From Actinacidiphila paucisporea (GTDB lineage Bacteria; Actinomycetota; Actinomycetes; Streptomycetales; Streptomycetaceae), in NCBI RefSeq assembly GCF_900142575.1, contig NZ_FRBI01000003.1, positions 229,926-293,925 of the forward strand: a DNA stretch of 64,000 nt, written 5' to 3'. The notes beneath the pieces are model-generated. The model was not told the origin of the DNA, did no database searches, and saw only the letters and a program-made list of their open reading frames with translations. A program made the translations under genes and the position numbers. Below, piece by piece: positions 16,519-25,800 of the stretch; the stretch's first letter is position 1; the number at the start of each line of letters is the position of its first letter.

Positions 16519-17361
16519 TCACCGGTCGCGGGGGATCAGCTCGCGCAGGTCGGCGAAGACGCGGTCGTGTGCCGCGGCGGCCACCGCGGAGGTCAGATCC
16601 ATGTTCTGGATGAAGCCGTGCGGCAGGCCGGCTTCGCGGCGGTGGCGTACGGGGACGCCGGCGGCGGCGAGGCGCCGGGCGTAGGCGTCGCCCTCGTCGC
16701 GCAGGGCGTCGTGCTCGGCGGTGACGACCACGGCGGGCGGCAGGCCGGTGAGGTCGGGGGCGTGCAGGGGGCTCGCGGCGGCGCGGGCGGCCGGGTCGGG
16801 GACGTAGGACGCGGCGAAGAAGGCGAGCTCGTCGGCGTCGAGGCCGTATCCGGTGCCCTTCTCGGTGATCGACGGCCGGGTGAGGGTCAGATCGGTGTTG
16901 GGGCAGATCAGCGCCTGGAGGGCGGGCAGCGGGCCGCCGGTGTCCCGCAGGGCGAGGCAGGCGGCGGCCGCGAGGAAGCCGCCCGCGCTGTCCCCGGCGA
17001 CCGCGGCGGGCCGCGCCTGGCGCAGTACGGCGACGGCGTCGTCCAGCGCGGCGGGGTGCGGGTGCTCGGGCGCGAGCCGGTAGTCGACGGCCAGCACGTC
17101 GACGTCGCAGGCGCGGGCGATACGGCGGCAGGTGCGGTCGTGGGTGTCCAGGTCGCAGAAGACGAAGCCGCCGCCGTGCAGGAAGACCAGCAGCGGCAGC
17201 CCGTCGCCGCCCGGCCGGTAGCGGCGCACCGGCACCCCGCCGGGCCCGGTGAGGTCCTCGACGGCGGCCATCTCCGGCCCCTTGGGGCGGTCACGGCGGC
17301 GCTCGCGGGCGCCGTCGCGCAACTGGGTGAGGAAGTCGGGCGGCAGCATGCGGATCAGCAT
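16519..17361 (-). CDS. HSL-family alpha/beta hydrolase (esterase/lipase)
   Basis: 280 residues from the ATG at 17361 (ATGs at 17382 and 17349 are alternatives). Hormone-sensitive-lipase family hallmarks: the oxyanion motif HGGGF in LLVFLHGGGFVF, nucleophile elbow GDSAGG, acid in TAEHDALRDEG, and catalytic His in GLPHGFIQ. It hydrolyses small acyl or acetyl esters in the cytosol; the natural substrate is unknown. It is followed upstream by a repeat tract and the TetR gene in the same direction, so TetR may control it. Confidence 0.92.
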   Translation of the reverse strand: MLIRMLPPDFLTQLRDGARERRRDRPKGPEMAAVEDLTGPGGVPVRRYRPGGDGLPLLVFLHGGGFVFCDLDTHDRTCRRIARACDVDVLAVDYRLAPEHPHPAALDDAVAVLRQARPAAVAGDSAGGFLAAAACLALRDTGGPLPALQALICPNTDLTLTRPSITEKGTGYGLDADELAFFAASYVPDPAARAAASPLHAPDLTGLPPAVVVTAEHDALRDEGDAYARRLAAAGVPVRHRREAGLPHGFIQNMDLTSAVAAAAHDRVFADLRELIPRDR

Positions 17362-17379
17362 CCCAGACCCGCCGGCGGA

Positions 17380-17589
17380 CACGTCGGGGCGCGGGCCGCA
17401 GACCCGCCGGCGTCACCCGCACCAGGCGGGCTGCGGGCACGTCAGCGCGCGGCCCGCGGCCTCGCTGGGGACCATGTCAGCGCGCGGCCCGCAGAACCCG
17501 ACAGGCACGTCAGCGCGCGGCTCGCAGCCCCCCGGCGGGCACGTCAGCGCGCGGGCCGCAGGCCCGACAGCGTCACCCGCACCAGGCGG
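17380..17589. repeat. Tandem duplication of the TetR gene 3' end
   Basis: The motif ACGTCAGCGCGCGG(C/G)CCGCAG begins at 17380 (diverged), 17439, 17474, 17507 and 17541. The last copy holds the TetR stop codon and encodes its C-terminus (GLRPAR). The three later spacings are 33-35 bp. The outermost unit (17380-17431) also repeats the preceding GTCACCCGCACCAGGCGG found at 17571-17588. It looks like slippage or recombination of a gene end, leaving several extra copies of the coding tail and stop downstream. Confidence 0.85.
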
Positions 17590-18113
17590 TGCACCGCCGC
17601 CTTCGACGGCAGGCCGCGGGCGCCGGCCGTGGCGGCCAGGCAGAAGCGGGCCAGCTCGGCGGCGGGGACGTCGGTGCGCAGGTCACCGGTCGCGGCGGCC
17701 GCCGCGATCAGGGCGGTGAGGAAGTCGGTGAGGTGCTGCTCGGCCCGCGGGACGTGGCCGCCGCGGTGCGTCACGGCCGCGAGTGCGTGCACCGGGTGCT
17801 CGTACTGGATCAGGGCGTACGCGTCGAGGACCGCGGCGAGGCGGCCCGCCGGGTCGCCGGGGGTGGCCGGGGCGGCGGTGAGCTTCGCGAGGTGCGCGCC
17901 GACCTGGCGCTCGTGCCAGGCGGCCAGGATGGACTCGACGTCGGGGAAGTACTTGTAGAGCGTGGCCCTGCCGATGCCGGTGCGCTCGGCGATCTGCGAC
18001 ATCGTCACGCCGGTGAGCCCGCGCTCGGCGACCAGCGCTGCCGTGGTGTCCATCGTGGCGTCCCTGACCGCGGTGCGGTGCGCCTCGATCGTCTCGTTCC
18101 ACAGTTTCGGCAC
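17544..18113 (-). CDS. TetR-family transcriptional regulator
   Basis: 189 residues from the GTG at 18113. The N-terminal helix-turn-helix (about 10-60) has VRDATMDTTAALVAERGLTGVTMSQIAERTGIGRATLYKYFPDVESIL. The C-terminal all-helical ligand/dimer domain ends GLRPAR. The open frame extends to 18434, but TACACT six bases before 18113 fits a -10 box for a leaderless mRNA, and the family start is here. Possible targets are the esterase downstream or an unlinked gene. The 3' end is repeated downstream (17380-17543). Confidence 0.9.
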   Translation of the reverse strand: MPKLWNETIEAHRTAVRDATMDTTAALVAERGLTGVTMSQIAERTGIGRATLYKYFPDVESILAAWHERQVGAHLAKLTAAPATPGDPAGRLAAVLDAYALIQYEHPVHALAAVTHRGGHVPRAEQHLTDFLTALIAAAAATGDLRTDVPAAELARFCLAATAGARGLPSKAAVHRLVRVTLSGLRPAR

Positions 18114-18675
18114 ATCCGCAGTGTAGGTGCTGCACGACGACCGTTCTATGACGTAATGAGTCAACGGCGACAAAGCGTCTCGATAACCGAGGGAGCCTCC
18201 GCACGCGGCGGACCGCCCCGCGAGTCGCCCGCGGCGTCGGCCTCCTCGCCTTCTTCGTCGTTCTCCGCCCCCACCGGTGCCGTCGGTGCCGGGTCGCCCG
18301 GCAACACCCTGTCCGACCTGGGCTTTCACCGGTGACGGGCCGCCAGAGTGCGGAGTGTCGCGGCCAGGACGGCGCAAGCCGAATCCCAAGGGATGGTAAA
18401 CATCGCACACCCGGTCGCAACATCCCCCCGCCACAGCTGATACAAAGCTCTGCTGGCAGTTTCAGGATGTGGGGGAGCCGGCCGCTCCCTCACACGGTGA
18501 TACCGCCTGGGGGGTCTCGAACATCCGGCGCCGACGCCCGCTTGGGGGAGCGGAATGGCAGCCAGGGGGGGAACCGACCGCTTCTTCGCCGCCGTCCGTC
18601 GTGACGGTACGGCGTGCCACCCAGGTATCGCCTTGCCCGCTCGGCCTGTTGACGTGTATTCGAAGGAGACTGTGC
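18114..18675. other. Intergenic region between TetR and S53 peptidase
   Basis: 562 bases between divergent genes. Frames that stay open here are Ser/Pro/Arg-rich with no domain. An imperfect dyad CCGTT...AACGG lies at about 18140-18166, just upstream of the TetR promoter, and could be its operator. GAAGGAG at 18662-18668 is the ribosome-binding site of the peptidase. No other structure was recognised. Confidence 0.35.
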
Positions 18676-21600
18676 ATGGGCATATCTGCCCGCGAAGAGG
18701 CATCCCTGATGCCGCGGGGGGCCGTCACGCCATCCCGCCGCAGAACCGCGTTGTTCGGCGGCGTGGTCGCCGCCACGGCGGTCGCCATGATCGCCGCGAC
18801 CGCCCCGGCCGCCATGGCCGACACCGCTCCCGCAGCGCCGCTGCAGCGCCTCGGTGCGACGCCGACGCTGCCGCACGGCGCCGTGCGGACCGGCACTCCG
18901 GCGGACAGCACCGCGCTCGATCTGAGCGTCGTGCTGGCACCCCGGGACCCCGCGGCCCTGACGAAGTTCGTCACGGACGTGTCGACCCCCGGCTCGCCGC
19001 TGTACCACCACTACCTCAAGACCGGTGAGTTCGGCCCCACCTTCGGGCCGGCCGCCGCCACCGTGCAGAAGGTGCGCGGCGCGCTCCAGGCCCAGGGTCT
19101 CCACCCGGGTGCCCTGGCGGCCGACGGCATGACCGTCCCGCTGCACACCACGGTCGGCGCCGCGGCCAAGGCGTTCCGCACCGGCTTCACGAGCTACCGG
19201 ACGGCCGACGGCCGCACCGCGGTGTCCAACACCGCCGCGCCCGCCGTCGAGGGCGATGTCGCCTCCTCGATCACCGCGGTGACCGGCCTGAGCACGCTCT
19301 CCGTGGTGAAGCCGCACTACACGGCCGCCACCAAGCGGGTCGTCGCGCCGAAGTCCACCGCCGGCGGCACGGCCCAGCCGCACATGGCCGGCAAGACGCC
19401 GGCGCTGTGCAGCAGCATCAGCAGCCTGCTGTCGCAGTACGGCCTCGCCGACACCCGCGACTACTGGAGCGCGGGCAAGCTGGCGAGCACGTACGGCATG
19501 GCCAACGAGCCGAACGTCGGTACCGGCGTGACCGTCGGCATCTTCGAGCTGGAGAACTACAGCACGAAGGACATCGCGGCCTACCAGTCCTGCTACGGCA
19601 CCAAGGTGCCGGTCAGCGCGGTCAAGGTGGACGGCGGCCCGAAGTACGCGGCCGACGCCGACCTCGGGTACGGCGTCGAGTCGGCGCTGGACATCGAGGA
19701 CGTCATCGGCCTGGTGCCGCAGGCGTCCGTCGTGGTCTACCAGGGTGTGGACGCCGAGAACGCCACCTGGCAGAACGTGCTGAACGTCTACAACAAGATG
19801 GTCACCGACAACCGCGCCCAGGTCATCTCGACCAGCTGGGGCGGCTGCGAGCCGGACACCCCGGCGTCCTTCATGGACGCCGAGAACGCGATCTTCCAGC
19901 GTGCGGCGGCCCAGGGCCAGACCGTCACCGCCGCGAGCGGTGACAACGGCTCCGCCGACTGCTGGTACGACGTGGACGGCGACGGCGTCAACGACGACCC
20001 GCACGGCACCTCCGTGGCCACCGACGACCCGGCGAGCCAGCCGTACGTCCTCGGCGTCGGCGGTACGAGCATGACCGGCTCCGAGTCGGCCGCGGCCGTC
20101 TGGAACAGCCTCGACGGCGCCACCGGCGGCGGTGTCTCGCAGCACTTCGCGCTCGACGCCACGACCGGCTACCAGGCCGGGGTGAACGGCCCCGGTTACG
20201 CCGACGGCTGCGCCGCGGGCGCCACCGGCAAGTGCCGCCAGGTCCCTGACGTGTCGGCCCTGGCCGACCCGCTCACCGGCTACCTGCTCGCCAACGGGCA
20301 GGACGACACCGGCGGTCAGTACTGGACCATCATCGGCGGCACCAGCGGTGCCTCCCCGACCTGGGCGGCGCTCATCGCCCAGGCCGACCTCGACCTGTCC
20401 TGCCAGGCCGACGGCCCGGTGGGCTTCGTCAACCCGGCCCTCTACAAGCTGCCGGCGACCGCCTTCCGCGACATCACCAGCGGCAGCAACTACCTGTCGT
20501 ACACCGGAGTCCCGTCCGGCGACTACTCGGCCGCCGCGGGCTACGACCTGACCACCGGTCGGGGCACCCCGCACGCCCGCAGCATCATCCCGACGCTGTG
20601 CAAGTCCGTCGCCCAGCAGCCGGCCGGCACCTTCACCTCGGTGAACCCGGCGCGCATCCTGGACACCCGCTACGCGATCGGCCGCACCGGCACCACGCCG
20701 GTCGCCGCCAACTCCGCTGTGTCGCTGCAGATCGCCGGCAGCGTCGGCGGGACCGTCCCGGCGTCCGGCGTCACCGCGGTCGTGCTGAACGTGACCGCCA
20801 CGGCGCCGACCGCGACCGGTCACCTGACCGCGTACCCGGGCGGCACCACCCGTCCCACCTCCTCCAACCTCAACTGGTTGAAGGGGCAGACGATCCCGAA
20901 CCTGGTCATCGTGCCGGTGGGCGCGGACGGCAAGGTCAACCTGTACAACGCGAGCAGCGGCACGGTGCACTTCGTGGCCGACGTCTTCGGCTACTACTCC
21001 ACCGCGACCGGCGGCGCCACGTACAACCCGGTCGGCCCGGCCCGCGTGCTGGACACCCGGTCCAAGATCGGCGTCGGCACCACGAAGCCGGTCGCGGCCA
21101 ACTCGGCGGTCGAGCTGACCGTCGCGGGCGCCGGCGGCGTCCCGGCCACCGGTGCCACGGCTGTCGTGCTGAACGTCACCGCGACCGCGCCGACCGCCAC
21201 CGGTCACCTGATCGCGTACCCGAGCGGTACCACCCGCCCCTCCTCGTCGAACATCAACTGGCTGAAGGGGCAGACCACTCCGAACCTCGTGGTCCTTCCG
21301 CTGGGCGCCAACGGCAAGGTCGACCTGTACAACGCCAGCAACGGCACGGTGCACTTCGTGGCCGACGTCTTCGGCTACTACTCCACCGCGACCGGCGGCA
21401 CGTCCTTCCACGCCGCCGGCCCGAGCCGGGTGCTCGACACCCGCTACGGGGTGGGCGCCCCGAAGGTCGGTCCGCTGACCTCGACCGGCTCCCTCTCGCT
21501 GAACCTGGCCGACGGCAACGTCCTCGCCAACGCCAAGGCCGTGGTGCTGAACGTCACCGTCGCCGACAGCACCAGCGGCGGTGTCCTCACCGTGTGGCCC

Positions 21601-21762
21601 GACGGGAAGACCCTCCCGACGTCGTCCAACCTCAACTGGACGAAGGGGCAGATCGTGGCGAACCTCGTGACCGTCCCGGTCGTCAACGGGAAGATCGACT
21701 TCCACGTCAACGCGGGTTCCGTCGACGTGATCGCGGACCTCTTCGGCTACTACACCAGCTGA
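18676..21762 (+). CDS. Secreted S53 (sedolisin/kumamolisin-like) peptidase with three C-terminal repeats
   Basis: 1028 residues; GAAGGAG lies seven bases before the ATG. A signal peptide (about 1-50) precedes a pro-kumamolisin activation domain (about 65-210: LVLAPRDPAALTKFV..., SPLYHHYLKTGEFGPTFGP). The S53 domain has the acid pair E335/D339 (GYGVESALDIED), the oxyanion Asp in SWGGCEPD, and Ser557 in GGTSGASPTW; a calcium site is expected near its end. Such enzymes cleave proteins at acidic pH after autoprocessing. Residues 653-1028 are three repeats of about 129 residues, each opening with LDTR and ending VADVFGYYST; copies 1 and 2 are very alike. They probably bind the cell surface or a substrate. 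A strong terminator follows. Confidence 0.93.
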   Translation: MGISAREEASLMPRGAVTPSRRRTALFGGVVAATAVAMIAATAPAAMADTAPAAPLQRLGATPTLPHGAVRTGTPADSTALDLSVVLAPRDPAALTKFVTDVSTPGSPLYHHYLKTGEFGPTFGPAAATVQKVRGALQAQGLHPGALAADGMTVPLHTTVGAAAKAFRTGFTSYRTADGRTAVSNTAAPAVEGDVASSITAVTGLSTLSVVKPHYTAATKRVVAPKSTAGGTAQPHMAGKTPALCSSISSLLSQYGLADTRDYWSAGKLASTYGMANEPNVGTGVTVGIFELENYSTKDIAAYQSCYGTKVPVSAVKVDGGPKYAADADLGYGVESALDIEDVIGLVPQASVVVYQGVDAENATWQNVLNVYNKMVTDNRAQVISTSWGGCEPDTPASFMDAENAIFQRAAAQGQTVTAASGDNGSADCWYDVDGDGVNDDPHGTSVATDDPASQPYVLGVGGTSMTGSESAAAVWNSLDGATGGGVSQHFALDATTGYQAGVNGPGYADGCAAGATGKCRQVPDVSALADPLTGYLLANGQDDTGGQYWTIIGGTSGASPTWAALIAQADLDLSCQADGPVGFVNPALYKLPATAFRDITSGSNYLSYTGVPSGDYSAAAGYDLTTGRGTPHARSIIPTLCKSVAQQPAGTFTSVNPARILDTRYAIGRTGTTPVAANSAVSLQIAGSVGGTVPASGVTAVVLNVTATAPTATGHLTAYPGGTTRPTSSNLNWLKGQTIPNLVIVPVGADGKVNLYNASSGTVHFVADVFGYYSTATGGATYNPVGPARVLDTRSKIGVGTTKPVAANSAVELTVAGAGGVPATGATAVVLNVTATAPTATGHLIAYPSGTTRPSSSNINWLKGQTTPNLVVLPLGANGKVDLYNASNGTVHFVADVFGYYSTATGGTSFHAAGPSRVLDTRYGVGAPKVGPLTSTGSLSLNLADGNVLANAKAVVLNVTVADSTSGGVLTVWPDGKTLPTSSNLNWTKGQIVANLVTVPVVNGKIDFHVNAGSVDVIADLFGYYTS

Positions 21763-21789
21763 CGGGCCCGGATCACCCGATCCACCGAA

Positions 21790-21830
21790 GGGCCCCGCCC
21801 CCGCTCGAAAGAGCGGGGGCGGGGCCCTTT
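21790..21830 (+). terminator. Strong terminator after S53 peptidase
   Basis: 17-bp perfect stem (21790-21806 with 21811-21827) and GAAA tetraloop followed by TTTCCC. Confidence 0.9.
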
Positions 21831-21933
21831 CCCACGTCGGCGGGCCGGCAGGACGTGCCCGCGGCGGTGCGGGGGAATCGCGGGGCGGCAAGCCTAGGAT
21901 CCGTGGCAACAGCGCCTACCGAGGAGACGCACG

Positions 21934-22713
21934 ATGACTGGCGAGCTGCAGGGCAGGACCGCCGTGGTGACCGGGGCGAGCAAGGGGATCGGGCTGGCCG
22001 TCGTGACGGCGCTGGCCGGGGCGGGGGCGCGGGTCGTCGCGGGGTCCAGGGGGACCTCGGCGGAGCTGGACGCGCTGGTGGCGGGCGGCGGCGTCGAGTG
22101 GGTGCGGGCGGATCTGGCGGAGCCGGCGGCCGCCGGGCGGCTGGTGGACGCGGCCGGCGGGCGTATCGACGTGCTGGTCAACAACGTGGGCGCGGCCCCG
22201 GTCCGCACCGGCGGTTTCCTGTCGGTCACCGACGCGGACTGGCAGCGCACGGTCGACCTGAACCTGCTGGCCGCGGTGCGGGTCACCCGGGCGGCGCTGC
22301 CGCTGATGCTGGAGGCCGGGCGCGGCTCGGTGGTGACCGTCGCGTCGGTCAACGCCACGCTGCCCGACCCGCTGGTGATCGACTACAGCGCGGGCAAGGC
22401 GGCGCTGGTCGCCTTCTCCAAGGCCCTGTCGAAGGAGGTCGCGGCGAAGGGCGTACGGGTGAACACGGTCAGCCCCGGGCCGGTGGAGACCGACCTGTGG
22501 CTCGGCGGCGGGGGCGTCGCCGACACCGTGTCGGCCTCGACGGGCGGCACGGCCAGGAGCGTGGTCGAGGAGACGGCGGCCGGCCTGCCCACCGGCCGCT
22601 TCACCCGCCCGGCGGAGGTCGCCGACGTGGTGCTCTTCCTGGCCGGCGACCGGGCGGGCAACATCACCGGCAGCGACTTCACGATCGACGGCGGTCTCGT
22701 CCCGACGTGGTGA
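21934..22713 (+). CDS. SDR-family NAD(P)-dependent oxidoreductase
   Basis: 259 residues with GAGGAG before the ATG. Classical short-chain dehydrogenase features: TGASKGIG cofactor motif, NNVG, catalytic Ser in VTVASVNA, Tyr/Lys in YSAGK, SPGPVETD, and a FabG-like end VLFLAGDRAGNITGSDFTIDGG. Rossmann fold, cytosolic; it reduces a ketone or oxidises an alcohol, substrate unknown. TAGGAT at 21895-21900 could be its -10 box. Monocistronic between two terminators. Confidence 0.93.
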   Translation: MTGELQGRTAVVTGASKGIGLAVVTALAGAGARVVAGSRGTSAELDALVAGGGVEWVRADLAEPAAAGRLVDAAGGRIDVLVNNVGAAPVRTGGFLSVTDADWQRTVDLNLLAAVRVTRAALPLMLEAGRGSVVTVASVNATLPDPLVIDYSAGKAALVAFSKALSKEVAAKGVRVNTVSPGPVETDLWLGGGGVADTVSASTGGTARSVVEETAAGLPTGRFTRPAEVADVVLFLAGDRAGNITGSDFTIDGGLVPTW

Positions 22714-22760
22714 CCGCGCCCGGCGGCGGCCGGGGTCCGCGGCGCGGTGGCGCGGACGGC

Positions 22761-22796
22761 ACGGTGCCGCCGGGTGCCCATGCACCCGGCGGCACC
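22761..22796. terminator. Bidirectional hairpin terminator
   Basis: 16-bp perfect stem with CCAT loop (arm CGGTGCCGCCGGGTGC) between convergent SDR and GH87 genes. Confidence 0.85.
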
Positions 22797-22815
22797 GGCG
22801 TTCACCGGTTCGGCG

Positions 22816-25800
22816 TCAGGTGTTCCACACCTGCACCTCGGAGAGCTGGGCCGCCGGCCAGCCGTCGTTGGAGGTGACCGTCACCCGGACGTAGCGCTGG
22901 GTGGACGCGGTGAAGGTGATCGTGACGGTGTTGTTCGCGCCCGGGGTGAAGGCGTAGGACGCGGACGACTTGAGGGTGGTGAAGGTGCTGCCGTCGGTGC
23001 TGCCGGTGACCGACAGCACCTCGTTGCGCGCACCCCAGCCGGCCGGCAGCTGCAGGACGACCCTGCTGGCGCTCTGCGCGGAGCCGAGGTCGACCTGCGC
23101 CCACTGCGGGAAGGCGTTGTTGGCGCTCTCCCAGTAGCTGGCCTGGTTGCCGTCGGTCAGGTTGGACGACGGGTAGACGTCGGTGTGGCTGGACTCGCTG
23201 GTGGGCCTGCCCGCCGCGAGGTTGGTGCTGACCGTGCCGCTGCCGGTGCCGGTCAGCGCGACGGTGGTGGGGTTGTTGGACGCGTTGCTGGTGATCGTCA
23301 GCGTGCCGGTGCGGGTGCCGGACGCGGTCGGGGCGAACTTCACCGCGACCGTGCAACTGGCGTTCACGGCCAGCGAGCTGCCGCAGGTGTTGGTCTGCGA
23401 GAAGTCGCCGGAGGTGCTGACCCCGCTGATCGCGGCGGCCGCCGTCCCGGTGTTGGTCACCGTCACGTTCTGGGCGCCGCTGGTGGTGCCGGGCGCCTGG
23501 GCGGCGAAGGTGAGCGAGGACGGGGTGACCGCGAGGGTCGCCGACGACGGGTTGGTGCCGCCGCCGGCCGGGAAGACCTGGAGGGCGGACAGCTGGGCCG
23601 CCTGCCAGCCGGAGTTGGCCGTGACGTTGATCCGCACGTAGCGGGCGGTGGCCGCGGTGAAGGTGACGGTCACCGTGTTGTTGTTGGCGTTCGGGTCGAA
23701 GGTCTGCGGGGCGGACGGCGACAGGGTGCTGAAGGAGTTGCCGTCGGTGGAGCCCTGCACGGACAGCGTCTGCGTGCGAGTCGCCCACGCGGTGGACGGC
23801 GGCAGCTTCAACGTGACCTTGCCGACGCTGTAGTTCTGGCCGAGGTCGACCTGGACCCACTGCGGGAAGGCGCCGTTGGCGCTCTCCCAGTACGTGGACG
23901 CGTCCGCGTCGGTGACGTTGCCCGGCGCGAAGGTGCCGTTGGTGGAGCTGGCGGTGGCCGGGTGGCCGGCCGCGACGTCGGTGCTGCTGTCGATGCCGGC
24001 GCCGCTCAGCGCGACCGCGGTCGGGCTGTTGTTGGCGTTGCTGGTCAGCGTCAGCGTGCCGTTGCGCGTGCCGCCGGCCGTCGGCTTGAAGGTGACGGTC
24101 ACCGCGCAGGACGCGCCGACCGCGAGCGAGGAGCAGTTGTTGGTCTGCGTGAAGTCACCGGTCGCCGTCACACCGGAGACGGTGGCGGCGGTGGTGCCGG
24201 AGTTGGTGACGGTCACCGTCTGCGGGGCGGCCGTCGAGCCGACGACGGTGCCGCCGAAGGACAGGTTCGCCGGGTTGGCGTTGAGCACCGGTCCCGGCGC
24301 GGTGCCGGTGCCGGTCAGGGTGACGGTGGAGGTGTTGCCGCCCGCGGTGACGGTGAGGGTGCCGGTACGCTCCCCGGCCGCGGTCGGCTTGAAGGTGACG
24401 GCGACGGTGCAGGAGCCGTTGGCCGGCACCGAGCTGCCGCAGGTGTTGGTCTGGGCGAAGTCGCCGGAGGCGGACAGCGCGGAGACCGCGGCGGCCGAGC
24501 CGGTCGGGTTGGAGACGGTCACGTTCTGCGCGGGGCTGGTCGAACCGGTCGCCACCGAGCCGAAGTTGAGCGCACCCGGGGTGGCCGTGACGCCGCTGGC
24601 CGGGTAGGGCGGGAAGACCGGGGCCGGGAAGCCGCCGCACACCGGCGTGCCGGTGACGCCGGAGTTGCCGCCGCCGTCGGTGACGACGAAGTTGCCGCCC
24701 TCGCAGCTGTAGACCGGCGAGGAGGCGCCGATGCCGGTCGCCGTGACGTTGGTCAGCTTCGCGGCGCCGCCGGTCTGCTCCTGCAGCGCGAAGGTGCCGG
24801 CGCCGGCGATGGTCACGTTGCTGAGGTTGACCCCGCTGATGGTGCCCTCGACCCACTGCACGGCCTCGTAGGGGCTCTGCTCGATCAGCGCGTTGCTGAC
24901 GTTGATCGGGCCGGTGATCGAGCCCTGGCTGCCGTCGAACCACAGCGCGCCGACACCGAACTGCCAGTTCGGGTCGAGGCCGCCGGCCCGGATGATGGTG
25001 TTGTTGGTGATGTTCGTCGTGCCGACCGGCGTGGAGGTGAAGCGCTGGCCGACGTGGATGCCGCCGCCCTGCGCGAGGCCGGTGTCCATCACCAGGTTGC
25101 CGCTGACGGTGTTGTCGTGACCGCCGTAGATCGCGATGCCGTTGGCGAGGATCTGCGTCTCGACGGTGTTGTTGGAGATCGTGTCGTTGGCGTCGGCGCC
25201 CAGCGAGGAGTCCGCCCAGGTCGCGATGCCGTCGTCACCGGTGTTGCGGATCTCGCTGTTGGTGACCGTCGAGTTGGTCACGCCGCCGTGGAAGTTGATG
25301 CCGTCGGCGGTGGTGTCGCGGATGCGCATCCCGGTGAAGGTCAGCTTGTCCATCGGCCCGTCCATCCAGGCGCCGACCTTGAGGTGGTCGATCCACACGC
25401 TGGAGACCGTGGAATTGCTGAGCGCGCCGCCGATGCCGTTGACCTGTGCGCTGTCGTTGCGCTCCTGCACGTCGCCGAAGATCGCGAAGTTCTGCAGGTG
25501 CACGTTGCTGCTCGGGTTCGGCTGGTAGTTGCCGTAGAAGCCGGGGGCCGCGCCCTTGACCGTCGAGTACCACATGCCGGCGCCCGCCACCGTCACGTTG
25601 TTGACGATGATGTGGCCGGGGATGTTGTACGTGCCCGGCGGTATCCACACGGTGCCGCCGGAACCGGCCGCGGCGATGGCCGCGTTGAAGGCCGCGGTGG
25701 CGTCCGCGCCGCCGGTCGCGTCGGCGCCCTTGCTGGTGACCGACACCGATCCCGACGGCTGCGGGAGGGCCGCGCCGACCTGCTCGAAGTCGGCGAAGTC

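Noticed and set aside
17380-17589. CRISPR array
   Set aside because: Units are contiguous with variable sequence and no unique spacers; they derive from the TetR gene end.
18490-21909. 1139-codon antisense frame over the S53 peptidase
   Set aside because: It mirrors the codon pattern of the peptidase and its repeats; no motifs.
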